Assembly (NCBI GenBank): GCA_930367215.1
Contig: OV884059.1
Coordinates: forward strand, 24,266,945-24,330,944
Source: Pollenia angustigena
Lineage: Eukaryota; Arthropoda; Insecta; Diptera; Polleniidae
Reading direction: 5' to 3'
Length of the DNA: 64,000 nucleotides
The position numbers and the translations under genes are program-made. Each line of letters opens with the position of its first letter. The first letter of the stretch is position 1. The notes under the pieces were generated by a model, which made no database searches, was not told the DNA's origin, and was given only the letters and a program-made list of their open reading frames with translations. Below, piece after piece: positions 31,914 through 42,492 of this stretch.

Positions 31914-34025
31914 TAGGCCTGCCATACGTCCTGGTTTCCCAGGATTGTCCTGGTTTTAGACTACTAGTCCTGGTGTCCTGGTCCACTATTAAATTGTTCT
32001 GGTTTTTTGTACAGGTCAAGACAACCAAGTTTGTTTTTTTGCTGGTTTAAATTGTTCACAAAGGTTAAGATTTATGTTATAACACTGCTAACATAACTTT
32101 AATTAAATTCAACTGTTATCTGGTGTAAAGCTGGTAAAAGCTTTCAATAATATTAGATGAAAGTCAATCCTCTTTCAAATTTTGTTTCAACTAGTGGCTG
32201 TAAAAAGTTATACCGTGTAATAAATAGCCTTTTCACACTTGTCAACATTTAACATTACACATCAATTTGCGAAGATGTTGGAATTTTCTCATAAGAAATA
32301 CATCGGGCTAAAAATCAAAATTTTTCAACATCTTTACAGAATGTTACTGTCTCATTCTATTCCCTTTTACATTTTTCGATTCTTTTGGTGTCATCACTAG
32401 AAAAGTGGCCATAAATTCTGTTATTATTTTGGCATCACTGACAAAATGGAAGTTGCTTTGAAAGCAGCGCTACCATTTCTCAAGTTTTTCCTTTTTTGCA
32501 AGCCTTATTTTGCTTAATTTTGCTAAAATTATTAAACGAAATGAATTAGAAATACATTTTGGTGTTATCTTTTGAAATGTTGGCACTTTTGTAGAAAAAA
32601 AGGACTTAAAAGAAAATAATAGATTTTTTTCAGAAATGGTGACATTTTTTATTGATAGTATTTGTTAGATGTTTCAAGTGTGAACTCGTATTTCACATTT
32701 TCAACATTTTCCATGCGTTCCTCCGAAATGTATGCAAGTGTACAAAGGGTACAAACAAATTTATAAGTAATCGAAAACCGATAACAAATCGCTTTCTCTA
32801 AGGCAGCCCATACACGTTTCAATTCAATTGTCAACTGAAGGGCATAATAAACCTCACAAATGGCTTGGCAAACATGTCAAAATTTTACGTTTGTACAAAC
32901 ATTTTGTGTTGTTAATTGGGGTGTTTGCTGTTTGGACAAACATTTGAAGCAATGTTTGCAGAAATATTAAAAATTTTTAATATTTGGCAGGCATGTTGGA
33001 TATTTGTCAAACTTTTTGTGGCGTCTAATGCTAATTGTATTCAATTCAATTAATTTTTTATATTAAATTAAATTTTTTTAGTAGTATTGCTTGCCACAAA
33101 ACAGCTCGTTGTTTAAAAACTATTTACTTTAAATTTTTTGCCTTTATTTTATAATTTCTTCTCCGTTTTAAGCTAAAAGCAACAAAACAAAAATGAAAAT
33201 TAATGTTTGAACGGAGAATATTTGTGCCGTTTATTGGCAAACCCCAAACGAAAATAATGTGTGTGTTTGCCAAGCATTTTGTGTGGTTTATTATGCCCTT
33301 AAGTCGGTCGTTGTCCAAATCAAACCGTGTATGGCTTAGTCAATTGATCAGATTGACAGTTGTCCAGTTGGTTGAAGAAAAATCAAAAGTTGAGTACTTA
33401 GTCTGCTCAATGGACAAAGGAAAGAAACTCGTTAAAGACTGAAACACTGGAGAGTATTATTCAATGTAAGTTTGATTTTAATGTGACATGCTGCCTGTTC
33501 TATAACTGTATCAAAGACCCAAATGCAGTTCTAGAAAAGGGCAATCTTCTGAAAATTATTTTAGTTTAGAACATTTTAAGCTCAACTTTTTATTATTTTT
33601 CATAGTTTTTATGTACATGAAGTACATGTTAATATTTTTTTTTTTCTATATATTATTGGATTTAAAAATAAAAACTGGATGGTTTTTACATATCGCACCC
33701 TAAATACTAAACCGTAGCAACTCAAAATTCTTAAATTTTCAGGAGAGCCAAAAAAACAAAACAGTTTATGTAAAAATGGTGAAAATATTTAAAAAAAAAA
33801 ATTAGTTCCCTTATTAAAAAAGTATAATTTGAAGAAATGAGAATTAATTTATAAAAAAAAAATCATTTTTGAAACATTTTGAGTTGTGACCCTTTAGTAT
33901 TTAGAGTGCGATATACTACATAAGTACATATGTATTAAAAAAAAAAAACTTTTCTGTTGGTATAATTTTTTATCCATTTTTTCCATGTGTCCTGCTTGAT
34001 CGATTTTAAACATATGGCAGCCCTA
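31914..34025 (+). mobile_element. hAT-type element with CCTGGT words, 2112 bp
   Basis: TAGGCCTGCCATA and TATGGCAGCCCTA form the ends; the 8-bp duplication CTTTAGAC flanks it exactly (31906-31913, 34026-34033). CCTGGT recurs five or more times in the left 120 bases. No transposase recognised. Its relative at 24540-25691 is inverted and shorter. Carries the MITE 32839-33299. Confidence 0.9.
32839..33299. mobile_element. 461-bp MITE nested in the hAT element; empty site known
   Basis: AGGGCATAATAAACC and GGTTTATTATGCCCT bound it, within inverted repeats of about 35 bases. Flanks TGA and TAA; the uninterrupted text in the copy at 25320-25350 (complement CTGAGTCGG) has a single TGA. Harbinger-like. 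Confidence 0.85.
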
Positions 34026-34051
34026 CTTTAGACACATCTATATTAATTTAA

Positions 34052-34702
34052 TGGTGTTTTCTTTTCTAAAAAATAATGATGCATTATAGTTGTGTAATAT
34101 ATTTATTAGGTTACACGAACCCTTACAAAGTGAAACATTTTTCTAAACTACAATGGATCAAAATAATAGCTACGTTTTACACTCAACACTAATTTGTATT
34201 TAGCGTGTTAAATATTGAATGCAAAGTTTGTACTAAAAGCGATATTCACCACGCTTGTAGCAATTTTCAACATTAAATTTTCTTATAATTCCAATAAGCG
34301 TTAACAGCACTGATTTTTAATAATTAATGTCAGCTGTTGTTAAACACTTTGCGACAAAAAAAATATAATAAAAGTAAAACAAACGAAAAACAAAAAGTTT
34401 TTATATCCATCCCAATATAACTAAAAATCACAATATAACGCAAATTGTCCGCAAACACAAGAAAAAAAATACTTGCTTGCGTAAAAAAGTACTTTACGCT
34501 GATGCAAATAAGGGTATTACCTCACACTCAGTTATAACTGCGGGTAAGAAATGGAACAAATTTGCCATTTATTGTTGCAACATGCTTAGAAAGGAAAACG
34601 ACAACTTTTCACATTTTTGCAAATACATATTTTTAGAATGGAACAAAAACCCGCACGAATGGTAGCATATATGAAACATTATTGTCAGAAAAGAAAACAC
34701 CA
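34052..34702. mobile_element. PIF/Harbinger-type MITE, TAA duplication, 651 bp
   Basis: TGGTGTTTTCTTTTCT and AGAAAAGAAAACACCA bound it, with TAA at 34049-34051 and 34703-34705. A 62-codon frame at 34477-34665 resembles nothing I know. Confidence 0.8.
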
Positions 34703-35262
34703 TAAGCAGAAACCTATTAGACATTTTGGAACAAAAATTCCTCCGATCATCATAAAACTATGAAACTGCCTTGCTCCCCGATGTATGAATGCGCGACGAA
34801 TATTCATTTCATTCATTTTCAACATGCAAAAAATGTATGCAACGTCGAGGTTAGGGAATGGTAAATCGATTTCGATTCCAATCGAAAATCGATTTTGTGG
34901 TAAAGAAAATCGATTTTTTGCAATCGAATTTACGTATGCGATTTTATACTGAAATCGATTATTGGGCTTTTAAAATCGATTTTATTTATTTTATCAAAAT
35001 TTTGGCAATTTTTAATTTTAATCTTAATTAAATCGATAAATTATAGGCATGAACAATAAAACTTATTTTTTTGTGTGCGTACATACGTCTGTATGTTTGC
35101 TTATACAGTTTTCTAAGTCTAAAGTTGTGGTTTTACGTATTTATCTATTAGTAACCTTGGTATACATCCAACTTTAATATATGGGCTCTTGTTCTTCAAA
35201 ACGGTCCTAAACATATCGTTCCGAACCAAACATGAAAGTCAGCTTCGTGAAAATCTACATAT

Positions 35263-35648
35263 TGTTACGAAAGCTAAATTATCTAAGAATTATTTATAGC
35301 TTTAGTTATAAGTTATCTTGTAAGTTATAGTTTTATGTTACCTAAAATTGTCATGTATAATTTTCAACACAACTGTTATTTTAAAAATGATTCCTATATA
35401 AATTTCCCAGTCATTTCTAGAAATGGTTATAGAACATAATAAATAGTATTTACGGGAAGGTTCAGGAAAAATCTAGAAATAATTATGAAATATAAAAAGG
35501 GGTGACTCATGTATAATAGTTTTAGTTTTGCTTTGAGATACGGTTCTGTTCGTTACTTACAATTGTAATTTTCAATAAAGTGTGTGTTTTTATTCGGATT
35601 TGCAATTAAAAAGAACTCAAACGCGTTTATTAAAGGAAAAACGTAACA
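35263..35648 (+). repeat. 5' LTR of the gypsy element
   Basis: Begins TGTTACGAAAGC and ends AAACGTAACA, with TGTTACG/CGTAACA terminal repeats. TATAAAAA at 35491-35498 and AATAAA at 35574-35579 fit a U3-R-U5 order. 386 bases. No 3' LTR is present. Confidence 0.85.
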
Positions 35649-35650
35649 AC

Positions 35651-35667
35651 TGGTGTCAGAAGTGAAA
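35651..35667 (+). other. Primer binding site, tRNA-Leu type
   Basis: TGGTGTCAGAAGTGAAA follows the LTR by two bases. Its first 14 bases complement the 3' end of a tRNA-Leu; the match then decays. Confidence 0.65.
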
Positions 35668-35727
35668 TTGCAATAAAAAAAAAAATAAAAAAAAAAATAA
35701 AAAAAATAGTAAAATAAATAAACAACA

Positions 35728-36258
35728 ATGAAATTCGATGAGCTAAAAGTTGAACAGCTCAAGAAGGAGTTGAGCATGGATCTGCCTACTGCAGGAAATA
35801 AAGCTGAGCTGCAGAAGAGATTAATCGATGAATTAAAGCGACGCAATATTGACATCGCAGCTTATGAATTTGATGAAAAAGAAGAAATAGAAGTTGCTAC
35901 CCGTGCAGTAACAACCAACATGGATCTTAGCACAATGTTTGCTGCTATGATGCAGAATATGGAGAAGATGGTAAAAGAAAACGCTATCCTAGCAGAAAAT
36001 TCTAGAAAAATGGAAGAAAATTCTAGAAAAATGGAAGAAAATTCTAGAAAAATGGAGGAAAATATGGAGAGAATGGTAAAAGAAAACTCGGCTGAAACCT
36101 CAAGAAAAATGGAAGAAAATTCAAAAGCTATCTTAGCCGGAATTCAAGAAAATTCTGGAGTTACAAACGAGAAACTTCAGGCTACTAATGGAAAACTTGA
36201 GAAGCTTCAAGAGATGTCTACTGTTATAAACGAAAGAGTGGACGATATGGAAAAATAA
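35728..36258 (+). pseudogene. gypsy Gag N-terminus: SAP-like domain plus coiled coil
   Basis: The frame starts MKFDELKVEQLKKELSMDL, with GNKAELQKRLIDEL by residue 38: an SAP-type helix-turn-helix motif, which in other proteins binds DNA. Residues about 75-140 are heptad-rich, with ENSRKMEENSRKME-type copies in tandem, predicting a coiled coil. The frame ends at a TAA (36256-36258); later Gag sequence lies in other frames, so the polyprotein is broken. About 80 bases downstream of the primer binding site, as expected for a first ORF. Confidence 0.8.
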
Positions 36259-36335
36259 TTGTCTGATCTAAAAACACAAGTCACGGTGTTCGATGAAAAA
36301 CTACACCATCTGGAAGTTAAAGTTAATAGTCTTCA

Positions 36336-37142
36336 GTGCCAAGAGGGAGCGGTGCGAGTTTTCCAGAAGTCTCGAATAGAATAAGAGCTCCAAGTTTTGA
36401 CGGCAGCTCACCATTGAATGTGTTTAAGTTCCAGTTTGACACAGTTGCCAACAAAAATGCATGGAACAATGAAGAAAAAGCCATAGAGCTGATTCTGGCT
36501 TTAAAAGGAACTGCAGCTGAAATTCTAGAAAGTGTACCAGTAAGTTGCAGAAAAAATTAGGATGACATTATGGTAGCATTGCAGCGCAAGTATGGTGGGG
36601 AACACAGAAAGGAAATATTCAGAATGGAATTACGGGGAAGAGTACAAAAGGCAAACGAAACACTACAGGATTTTGCACTAGAGATTGAGCGCTTGGTGCA
36701 GCTTACTTATCCAGGTGAAAGTCATCCATTGCTAGATCATTTTAAGACCGAGGCGTTTGTAAACGGTATACGGGATGCTGATGTGAAACTAGCGGTATGT
36801 GCATCACAGAAGCCAACATTTGCAGAAACGGTATCGTTTGCCCTGGCACAGGAAACCGCTAGAATAATTTCAAAACCGCATATATGCAAGGTGCGCAAGC
36901 TCGATATAACAGCAGAAGACGAAGGAGATATTTTAAAGGAAATGAGAAGCATGAAGGAGGCAGTTTTGCAGGCTTTGGGCGAGAAGCAAGGTAAAAACAA
37001 AGTAAAATGCTATAACTGCGGTAAAACTGGCCATATTCAGCGAAACTGCAAAGCACCAAGACGACGATCAAGATCTTCCTCGCCACCAGGAAACAACCAA
37101 CGTGCTAGTCACCAGGCTTCACAAGAGTCACCTATAAACTAA
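36336..37142 (+). pseudogene. gypsy Gag capsid region and zinc knuckle
   Basis: Two segments: 36336-36560, with FDGSSPLNVFKFQFD and AIELILALKGTAAEIL, ends at a TAG; 36570-37142 continues YGGEHRKEIFRMELRGR and LQDFALEIERL, typical of Ty3/gypsy capsid, and ends with the nucleocapsid knuckle CYNCGKTGHIQRNC and a basic RRRSRSSS tail. At least one stop and one frame change separate this from the N-terminal part. Confidence 0.88.
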
Positions 37143-37210
37143 AAATAGCTAGCACCGCGAGGCATGGGCTAGCTTCCACATCTGAGGGCCCCACAATCTC
37201 TATATCAGTA

Positions 37211-37669
37211 GTGCAAAGGAGTAACAGGAATCTTACTGCTTGTGGTTACATTAATGGTCAAAAACGCATTCTTACTGTGGACACTGGGGCATCACATTCT
37301 ATTATAGGGCCCGATTTAATTCAAAAATCAATCGAACCACTAAGCGGGGTAAGTCTGCGAACAGCTACAGGCGAGTCTGCCACTGTCTATGGAAAAGTAA
37401 AAGCACAATTAAGTATGGCCAATGCAATCGCCCTTCACGTATTTATTGTGGCTGATATTGTAGACGAGGTAATCATTGGCGCAGATTTCATGATTGAACT
37501 TGGTATTCATTTGGATATTGGTCAGCAAATTATGTATTGGCGTGATGTGGAAATACCCCTTGAAGTTGGATACGAAACCAAGGCCCATGTAAGACAGCTA
37601 ATCGCCTTTCAACGTGAAAAACTGCCAACCAAATCAGAAACCTTAGTATGGGTGGTAGAGCCAGCATAA
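37211..37669 (+). pseudogene. gypsy aspartic protease (retropepsin)
   Basis: RILTVDTGASHSIIGPDL carries the DTG active-site triad; EVIIGADFMIELGI is the C-terminal retropepsin signature. The domain itself is open, but the frame ends in TAA before the reverse transcriptase, and the Gag frame upstream is closed, so it is not expressed as part of a working polyprotein. Confidence 0.85.
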
Positions 37670-37729
37670 GTTAAAGGAGATATCGTAACTGCGAATGCCC
37701 TCGTAAAACCCAGCAACAATCTAGTTCCC

Positions 37730-39122
37730 GTGAGAGTATTAAATTTATCCAGCAGTGAAAAAGTTCTTACGCAGAACTTCAAGATTGGACAATGTACTTC
37801 AACAGAGGCAATAATTAATTGCGAGCAGCATCAAGGCGCAGCCAGGAGAATTAGCAAGGACCACGAGTCGCTAGAGGAACATATGCGAAAATGGACCGAA
37901 AAGCTAACACCACCTTGCAAAAATAAGGCGAAACAACTACTAAGAAAATATGCCTCTGCATTCGCTTTGAAAGGTCAAAACCAAGGCAGAACGTCAATCG
38001 TGAAACACGAAATCAACACAGGCGAAGCTAAGCCAATAAAACAGGCGCCAAGAAGCATTCCTCTAGCAAAGCGAAATGAAGTAAAAGAGCTGGTTAGCGA
38101 GATGGAAAAGAACGGAGTTATTAAACCATCATCAAGTCCTTGGAGCTCACCAGTGGTTTTGGTGAAAAAGAAAGATGGAAGTACCAGATTCTGCGTAGAT
38201 TACAGAAAATTGAATGACGTCACGAAAAAAGATAGTTATCCATGATGATACCTTCAACACGTTAGCCGGAACGGAATGGGTTTCTACATTGGATTTGCAG
38301 AGCGGTTATTGGCAAGTGGAAATTTTGGAAAATGATAAGGAGAAAACTGCGTTTAGCGCAAGTGATGGCTTATGGCAGTTTAATGTGATGCCATTTCGAC
38401 TCTGCAATGCTCCGGCTACATTCGAGCGTTTATTGGAGCAGGTGTTAAAAGGTCTTCCCCGAAAGACATGTTAGGTGTACCTTGACGACATTATTGTAAT
38501 GGGGAAAACATTTGATGAACACCTGAAAAATCTAGAGGAGGTGATGAAACGTACATCAATGGCAGGACTCAAACTAAATGCAAAGAATTGCTCACTGTTC
38601 CAGAAGGAAGTAAACTACCTGGGACATCGGGTAACCTCCAAAGGCATCTCAACGGATGATGATAAAATAAAAGCTGTAATGGATTGGCCTCGCCCTAAAA
38701 ATATTCATGAATTACGCAGTTTTCTAGGCTTATGTACATACTACAGGCGCTTTGTACCAAACTTTGCAAATATTGCTGCAAGTTTACACGAATTGACTAA
38801 AAAGGCGCAAAAATACATCTGGACTGAAGCGCAGGAAACAGCATTTCAGAAACTGAAGGAATTGTTGTGCTCAGCACCAATTTTGGCTTACCCCATTACT
38901 GGAGAGAAACTTGTGCTTGATACCGATGCGAGCGGATACGGAATTGGAGGTGTGCTTTCCCAAGTGGTCGATGGCGTAGAGCGAGTCGTGGGCTATTACA
39001 GCCAAATACTTTCGAAGCCTGAGAGAAATTACTGCGTGACGCGATGAGAGCTCCTGGCAGTACTAGAGTGCGTAAAACATTTTCGCAAGTTATTGTATGG
39101 TCAAAATTTTGAGTTAAGAACA
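37730..39122 (+). pseudogene. gypsy reverse transcriptase / start of RNase H, truncated
   Basis: Ty3/gypsy-type motifs in order: [50 protein letters not shown] (motif A Asp), VMPFRLCNAPATF, VYLDDIIVMG (catalytic YLDD), NYLGHRV, LGLCTYYRRFVPNFA, then the RNase H start VLDTDASGYGIGGVLSQ. Breaks: a deletion with frameshift at about 38233-38240 just before motif A, a TAG at 38472-38474 immediately before YLDD, and a TGA at 39045-39047. It ends abruptly near 39122; the rest of RNase H, the integrase and the 3' LTR are missing. Confidence 0.93.
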
Positions 39123-39514
39123 GAAATTTTTTTCATAATACTTTGAAATACTATTCTTACATTCAGACTTGTCACAGAAATCAATTCCGATCAAAAGTGA
39201 TTTCGTTTTATGTGAAGCAAGATACGTAATCACTTCCACTTGTTCATGCACTTGTTCCTCTAAAGGCCATCTCAAAATTTACACATTTCATTGTGTAAAT
39301 TCATATCTTCCCACTGTAGAAATTTCAGTTCAATTTCTCTAGTAGTTTGCCAAAAAAAATGCTGGTGTATCCCCCTTTGTGAAATAAGGTATAAGTTTGC
39401 AAATTAATATTAAACGGTTTTGAAATCGATTTTGAGGTTTGATTAATCGATTTCAAAAATCGATATAAAAAAAGTCGATCGAAAATCGATTTTGGAATCC
39501 GTTTACCATTCCCT

Positions 39515-40335
39515 AGTCGAGGTATTTTGCTGGCTGGGAATGGAAGTTTTTCTTTTGGTTATGAATGTTTTTTAAATTAAATAGTTTAACAACCCAGCGG
39601 CAAATATTGAAAATATCACAAGTGGTAGGCCTTTTTGAAGGCCTTTCTAAAAGAATCGCTTCGTATGATAACCTGCCTTCAGAAGCAGGTCTTCTAGAAG
39701 GCATATATTTCATTTAGAATGACCCTCCAAAATATTCCGTAAGCATTTGCTGCTCCCTTCTTTAAGAAGGGAGAAGGCAAGTCGTTCAGTTTTTCTTTTT
39801 AGTGACCTTCCTTACTCTCTTCTTCGGGAAGGGAACGAATTTGTAACCTGTGTAAAAAATAAATAAGTATGAAATGCGGCGAGGAGGACTTGTGCTAAAT
39901 AAGCCTTCTATTGGGGCTCCTTACTCATCCTTTTTACCACTGGGAAATTAAAAAAAAATTATAATTTTATAAGAATCTTTGTTAAAATATCTTGTAAAGA
40001 TTCGTTTTTGTATGATAATTTTTTATTTTTATGATACTCATTTATTTTTTAAGAGGAAAACTTTAAGAGAATTCTGTTAATTTATTTAACCTTTTTATTT
40101 ATTTTAAATAATTTTGTTATAATGTTATTAGTACATTTTATTTATTAAAATAAATACGCAAAAGGTTGTGTTAACATATCATAATTAACAAGTGCTAATT
40201 AGAAAAAAAATTTTATTTTTGAAAAAGTTAATTAAATTAACAAGAACATTGATATTGCATGTTAATTACATACTCCAATAACAATGTAATTATTATCTTT
40301 TTTTTTTTTGTAAATCTTTTTAACATTTTTTGCTC
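39515..40335. other. Intergenic DNA with a cluster of short hairpins
   Basis: No gene. Three strong short inverted repeats lie at 39627-39644, 39671-39690 and 39753-39773 (see findings). 39950-40335 is A/T-rich and leads to the promoter of the host gene. Confidence 0.5.
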
Positions 40336-40343
40336 TATATAAA
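40336..40343 (+). promoter_or_regulatory. TATA box of the secreted-protein gene
   Basis: TATATAAA lies 52 bases before the start codon, which puts a transcription start near 40366 and leaves a 5' leader of about 30 bases. The position suits a core promoter; no initiator was assigned. Confidence 0.6.
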
Positions 40344-40394
40344 TAAAATAAAACCATAAAAAATGTTTAAATTGAAAAAACAAATGAAGGAAAA

Positions 40395-41476
40395 ATGCAG
40401 TTTAATACTTTGCTGTTCTTAGTTGGCATTTTTTCGTGTGGCCACGTTATTCGCAGCGAGGACGAGGAGGTTCCATACACAGTGGAAATAGATAATTTCG
40501 AAATAAGCACTGAATATGATCAGAAGTATGTGAACTGGGATACTTTGGGCTTGAAGAAAAGAGGACGCAATAAATTTGTGATTGAAGGAACATTCTCTCT
40601 GAATCGAAATTTGGCCGATGATCAAAAGGTAATTGCAATTAAATACATTTTTTTTTTTAAATAAAATTTACTTAATAACTTTACATTTCTTTTCTTAAAG
40701 ATCAACATTCAAATTTTCTCTTATAACATAGACAAAAAAATCAGAGGTCCTTTAATTTTCAATTTGCAAAAGGAAGTTTGCAAATTCACAGCCGAAGATA
40801 AGGACATTTATCCTGGCATTATTGAGAAATCGAATTTACCAGAACCAGGAACTTGTCCTATACCGAAGGTACTTCTCGCTTACTAAATCGCAAGGCGAAT
40901 TAACAACAGGTGGTGTCGAAACGGCATCTTCCAGTTCGAGCTTATTTGTTTTGATTTGTTAGTGTTTTGCTAAGAATGGTTGACATTTCGAGCTATAAGC
41001 AACAACAATACAATGCAAGAAACCCTATGTTGTTTTTAGATTGTTGTAGTTCTGACACCACCTGTAGTTGAATTCGAATTGCTAAATCGTAAACAGTCAC
41101 AGCTCAAAATTTGCAAACGTTTAGGAGAGGCATTAAATTGAGTTCCACAGCAACACGGTGTTTTTCCAGTAAAAAAAAAAAAGACAGTAATGCAAACGAT
41201 ATTTTCGTGATCGTTAGAGATTTGAACGATTTCGATAGATTTTGAGTTGTTTCTGTTTATGTTTGAGTGAGCGATTCGTTAGTTCTTTTTAATTGCGATT
41301 TTTTTTTAAATATTTGCTTCTTTTTTTAGAAAGAATATTCTTTTGATGACTATGAATTGAAAGCTGATTTCTTGCCTAACGATATTCCCAGAGGTGAATA
41401 TCTTTTGGTTTTTCTTCTAAAAGATGGTATATCTCCAGTGGCAGGATTTACTGCTACAATCACTATTGAGGATTAA
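40395..41476 (+). CDS. Secreted DUF1091/DM8-like protein, three exons, 182 aa
   Basis: Exons 40395-40628, 40701-40868 and 41330-41476 (TAA at 41474). Both introns start GT and end AG, both in phase 0: 72 bases, and 461 bases with a MITE inside. Exon lengths (78, 56, 48 codons) give 182 residues. The N-terminus MQFNTLLFLVGIFSCG is a signal peptide, with likely cleavage near residue 21. The mature part has only two Cys, in KEVCKF and PGTCPIPK, and the layout (hydrophobic strand, VCKF, TCP, then LPNDIPRGEYLLVFLL) resembles the DUF1091/DM8 family of small secreted fly proteins, whose role is poorly known. A TATA box lies upstream and AATAAA eight bases after the stop. An ATG at 40384 is out of frame. 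Gene structure is well supported; the family call is tentative. Confidence 0.78.
40891..41081. mobile_element. hAT-type MITE inside intron 2 of the host gene
   Basis: ACAGGTGGTGTC and GACACCACCTGT lie within inverted ends; the 8-bp duplication CTAAATCG flanks it exactly (40883-40890, 41082-41089). It lengthens the intron without touching the splice sites. Confidence 0.85.
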
Positions 41477-41483
41477 AGTTTGA

Positions 41484-41489
41484 AATAAA
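41484..41489 (+). terminator. Polyadenylation signal of the host gene
   Basis: AATAAA eight bases after the stop codon, followed by a T-rich stretch. Confidence 0.6.
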
Positions 41490-41642
41490 GCTGTTTTGTC
41501 AATATTGAAAATTGCCTTAAAGAAAAAAGAGATCGCCGCTTTTGAAAATTAGAGAGTTTTTATTCATCTTATATAAATTTTAAAATATAATTTAAAGTTT
41601 TATTTAAAATCGGGATGCCTCTTTTTTTCTTAGGGGAATTAA

Positions 41643-42492
41643 AAGCCGTGTGTCCACTAGCAAGTCACTTGTGGGAGAACTTCTGCAAGTATTAGCTGAA
41701 GTGTTTCCACTCAAACCGAAACTTGCGGAAGACTGCTTCCAGAAGTAGTTTGTAGAAGTTATTACGATGAACTTGCTGCAAGAAATGGCAGACGTGTTTC
41801 TACACAATGTGAGTACAGCTTGCAGTAGAGTAAGCTTTTCATACGAATGACTGTATAACAATGTCTTGTGGCATAATAAAATTGGCAGCTGCCATCACGG
41901 CATATTTAATTAAAAAGAAACAAAAATAATAGAGAAACAGGGTGATGCGACGTGTAGCTTTAAGTTTCCACAATGCTTTACTTCAAGAATTGCGCACCGT
42001 AGATCCCATGCAGCTAAAAAAATTTATGAGAGTGTCTAATATTGATTTTGAAAACATTTTATCTTTAATTCAAACACGCATTCAAAAGCAGTTTACTTCT
42101 TTGCCAAACTGCGTAAGGAGGTTGTACAATTTCCTTTTGACCTCTTTTTCGGGTACGTCTTTATCATTGGCTCTTTCCTTAAAGCGTTTGGGTTTTTAAA
42201 TTTATTCTTATATTCTTTTGAGGAGGCGTCCCATAATTCAGGATAATTTTCCTAACTGAAAACAGAAGAGAACAAACCGTTTACACCACGTATACCCAAC
42301 TTCTTCTGCAAGTCTTTTAAGCACTGCCGGTCACAGCAAGACGTTCAAGTTAGTTCCAGGAAGCAATAAACACTTTGCTGCAAATACATAACTTCTGACT
42401 TCTGGAAGATATATATTTACACGGCAAAAACTTCTGGAAGTCACTTTTGGAAGCAACTTCCGCAAGAAAACTTGGTAGTGGACAAACGGCTT
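41643..42492 (+). mobile_element. Harbinger element with a transposase N-terminal frame, 850 bp
   Basis: AAGCCGTGTGTCCACTA and, complemented, AAGCCGTTTGTCCACTA form the ends; flanks are TAA and TAG. ACTTCTG(C/G)AAG words recur in both arms. Frame 41942-42199 (LLQELRTVDPMQLKKFMRVS, NILSLIQTRIQKQFTSL) resembles the N-terminus of PIF/Harbinger transposases; the catalytic DDE part is deleted. Confidence 0.75.

Larger units (their letters stand above)
34852..39514. mobile_element. hAT-type element with ATCGATTT words, split by gypsy
   Basis: TAGGGAATGGTAAA and TTTACCATTCCCTA form the ends; the 8-bp duplication GTCGAGGT flanks it exactly (34844-34851, 39515-39522). AATCGATTT words cluster at both ends. 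Without the retrotransposon at 35263 to about 39122 it would be roughly 800 bases. Confidence 0.92.

Noticed and set aside
36737..37086. Minus-strand frames over the gypsy Gag
   Set aside because: Antisense to a clear Gag with a zinc knuckle.
40419..40638. Minus-strand frames over exon 1 of the host gene
   Set aside because: Antisense of a signal-peptide exon with valid splice sites; no motif of their own.
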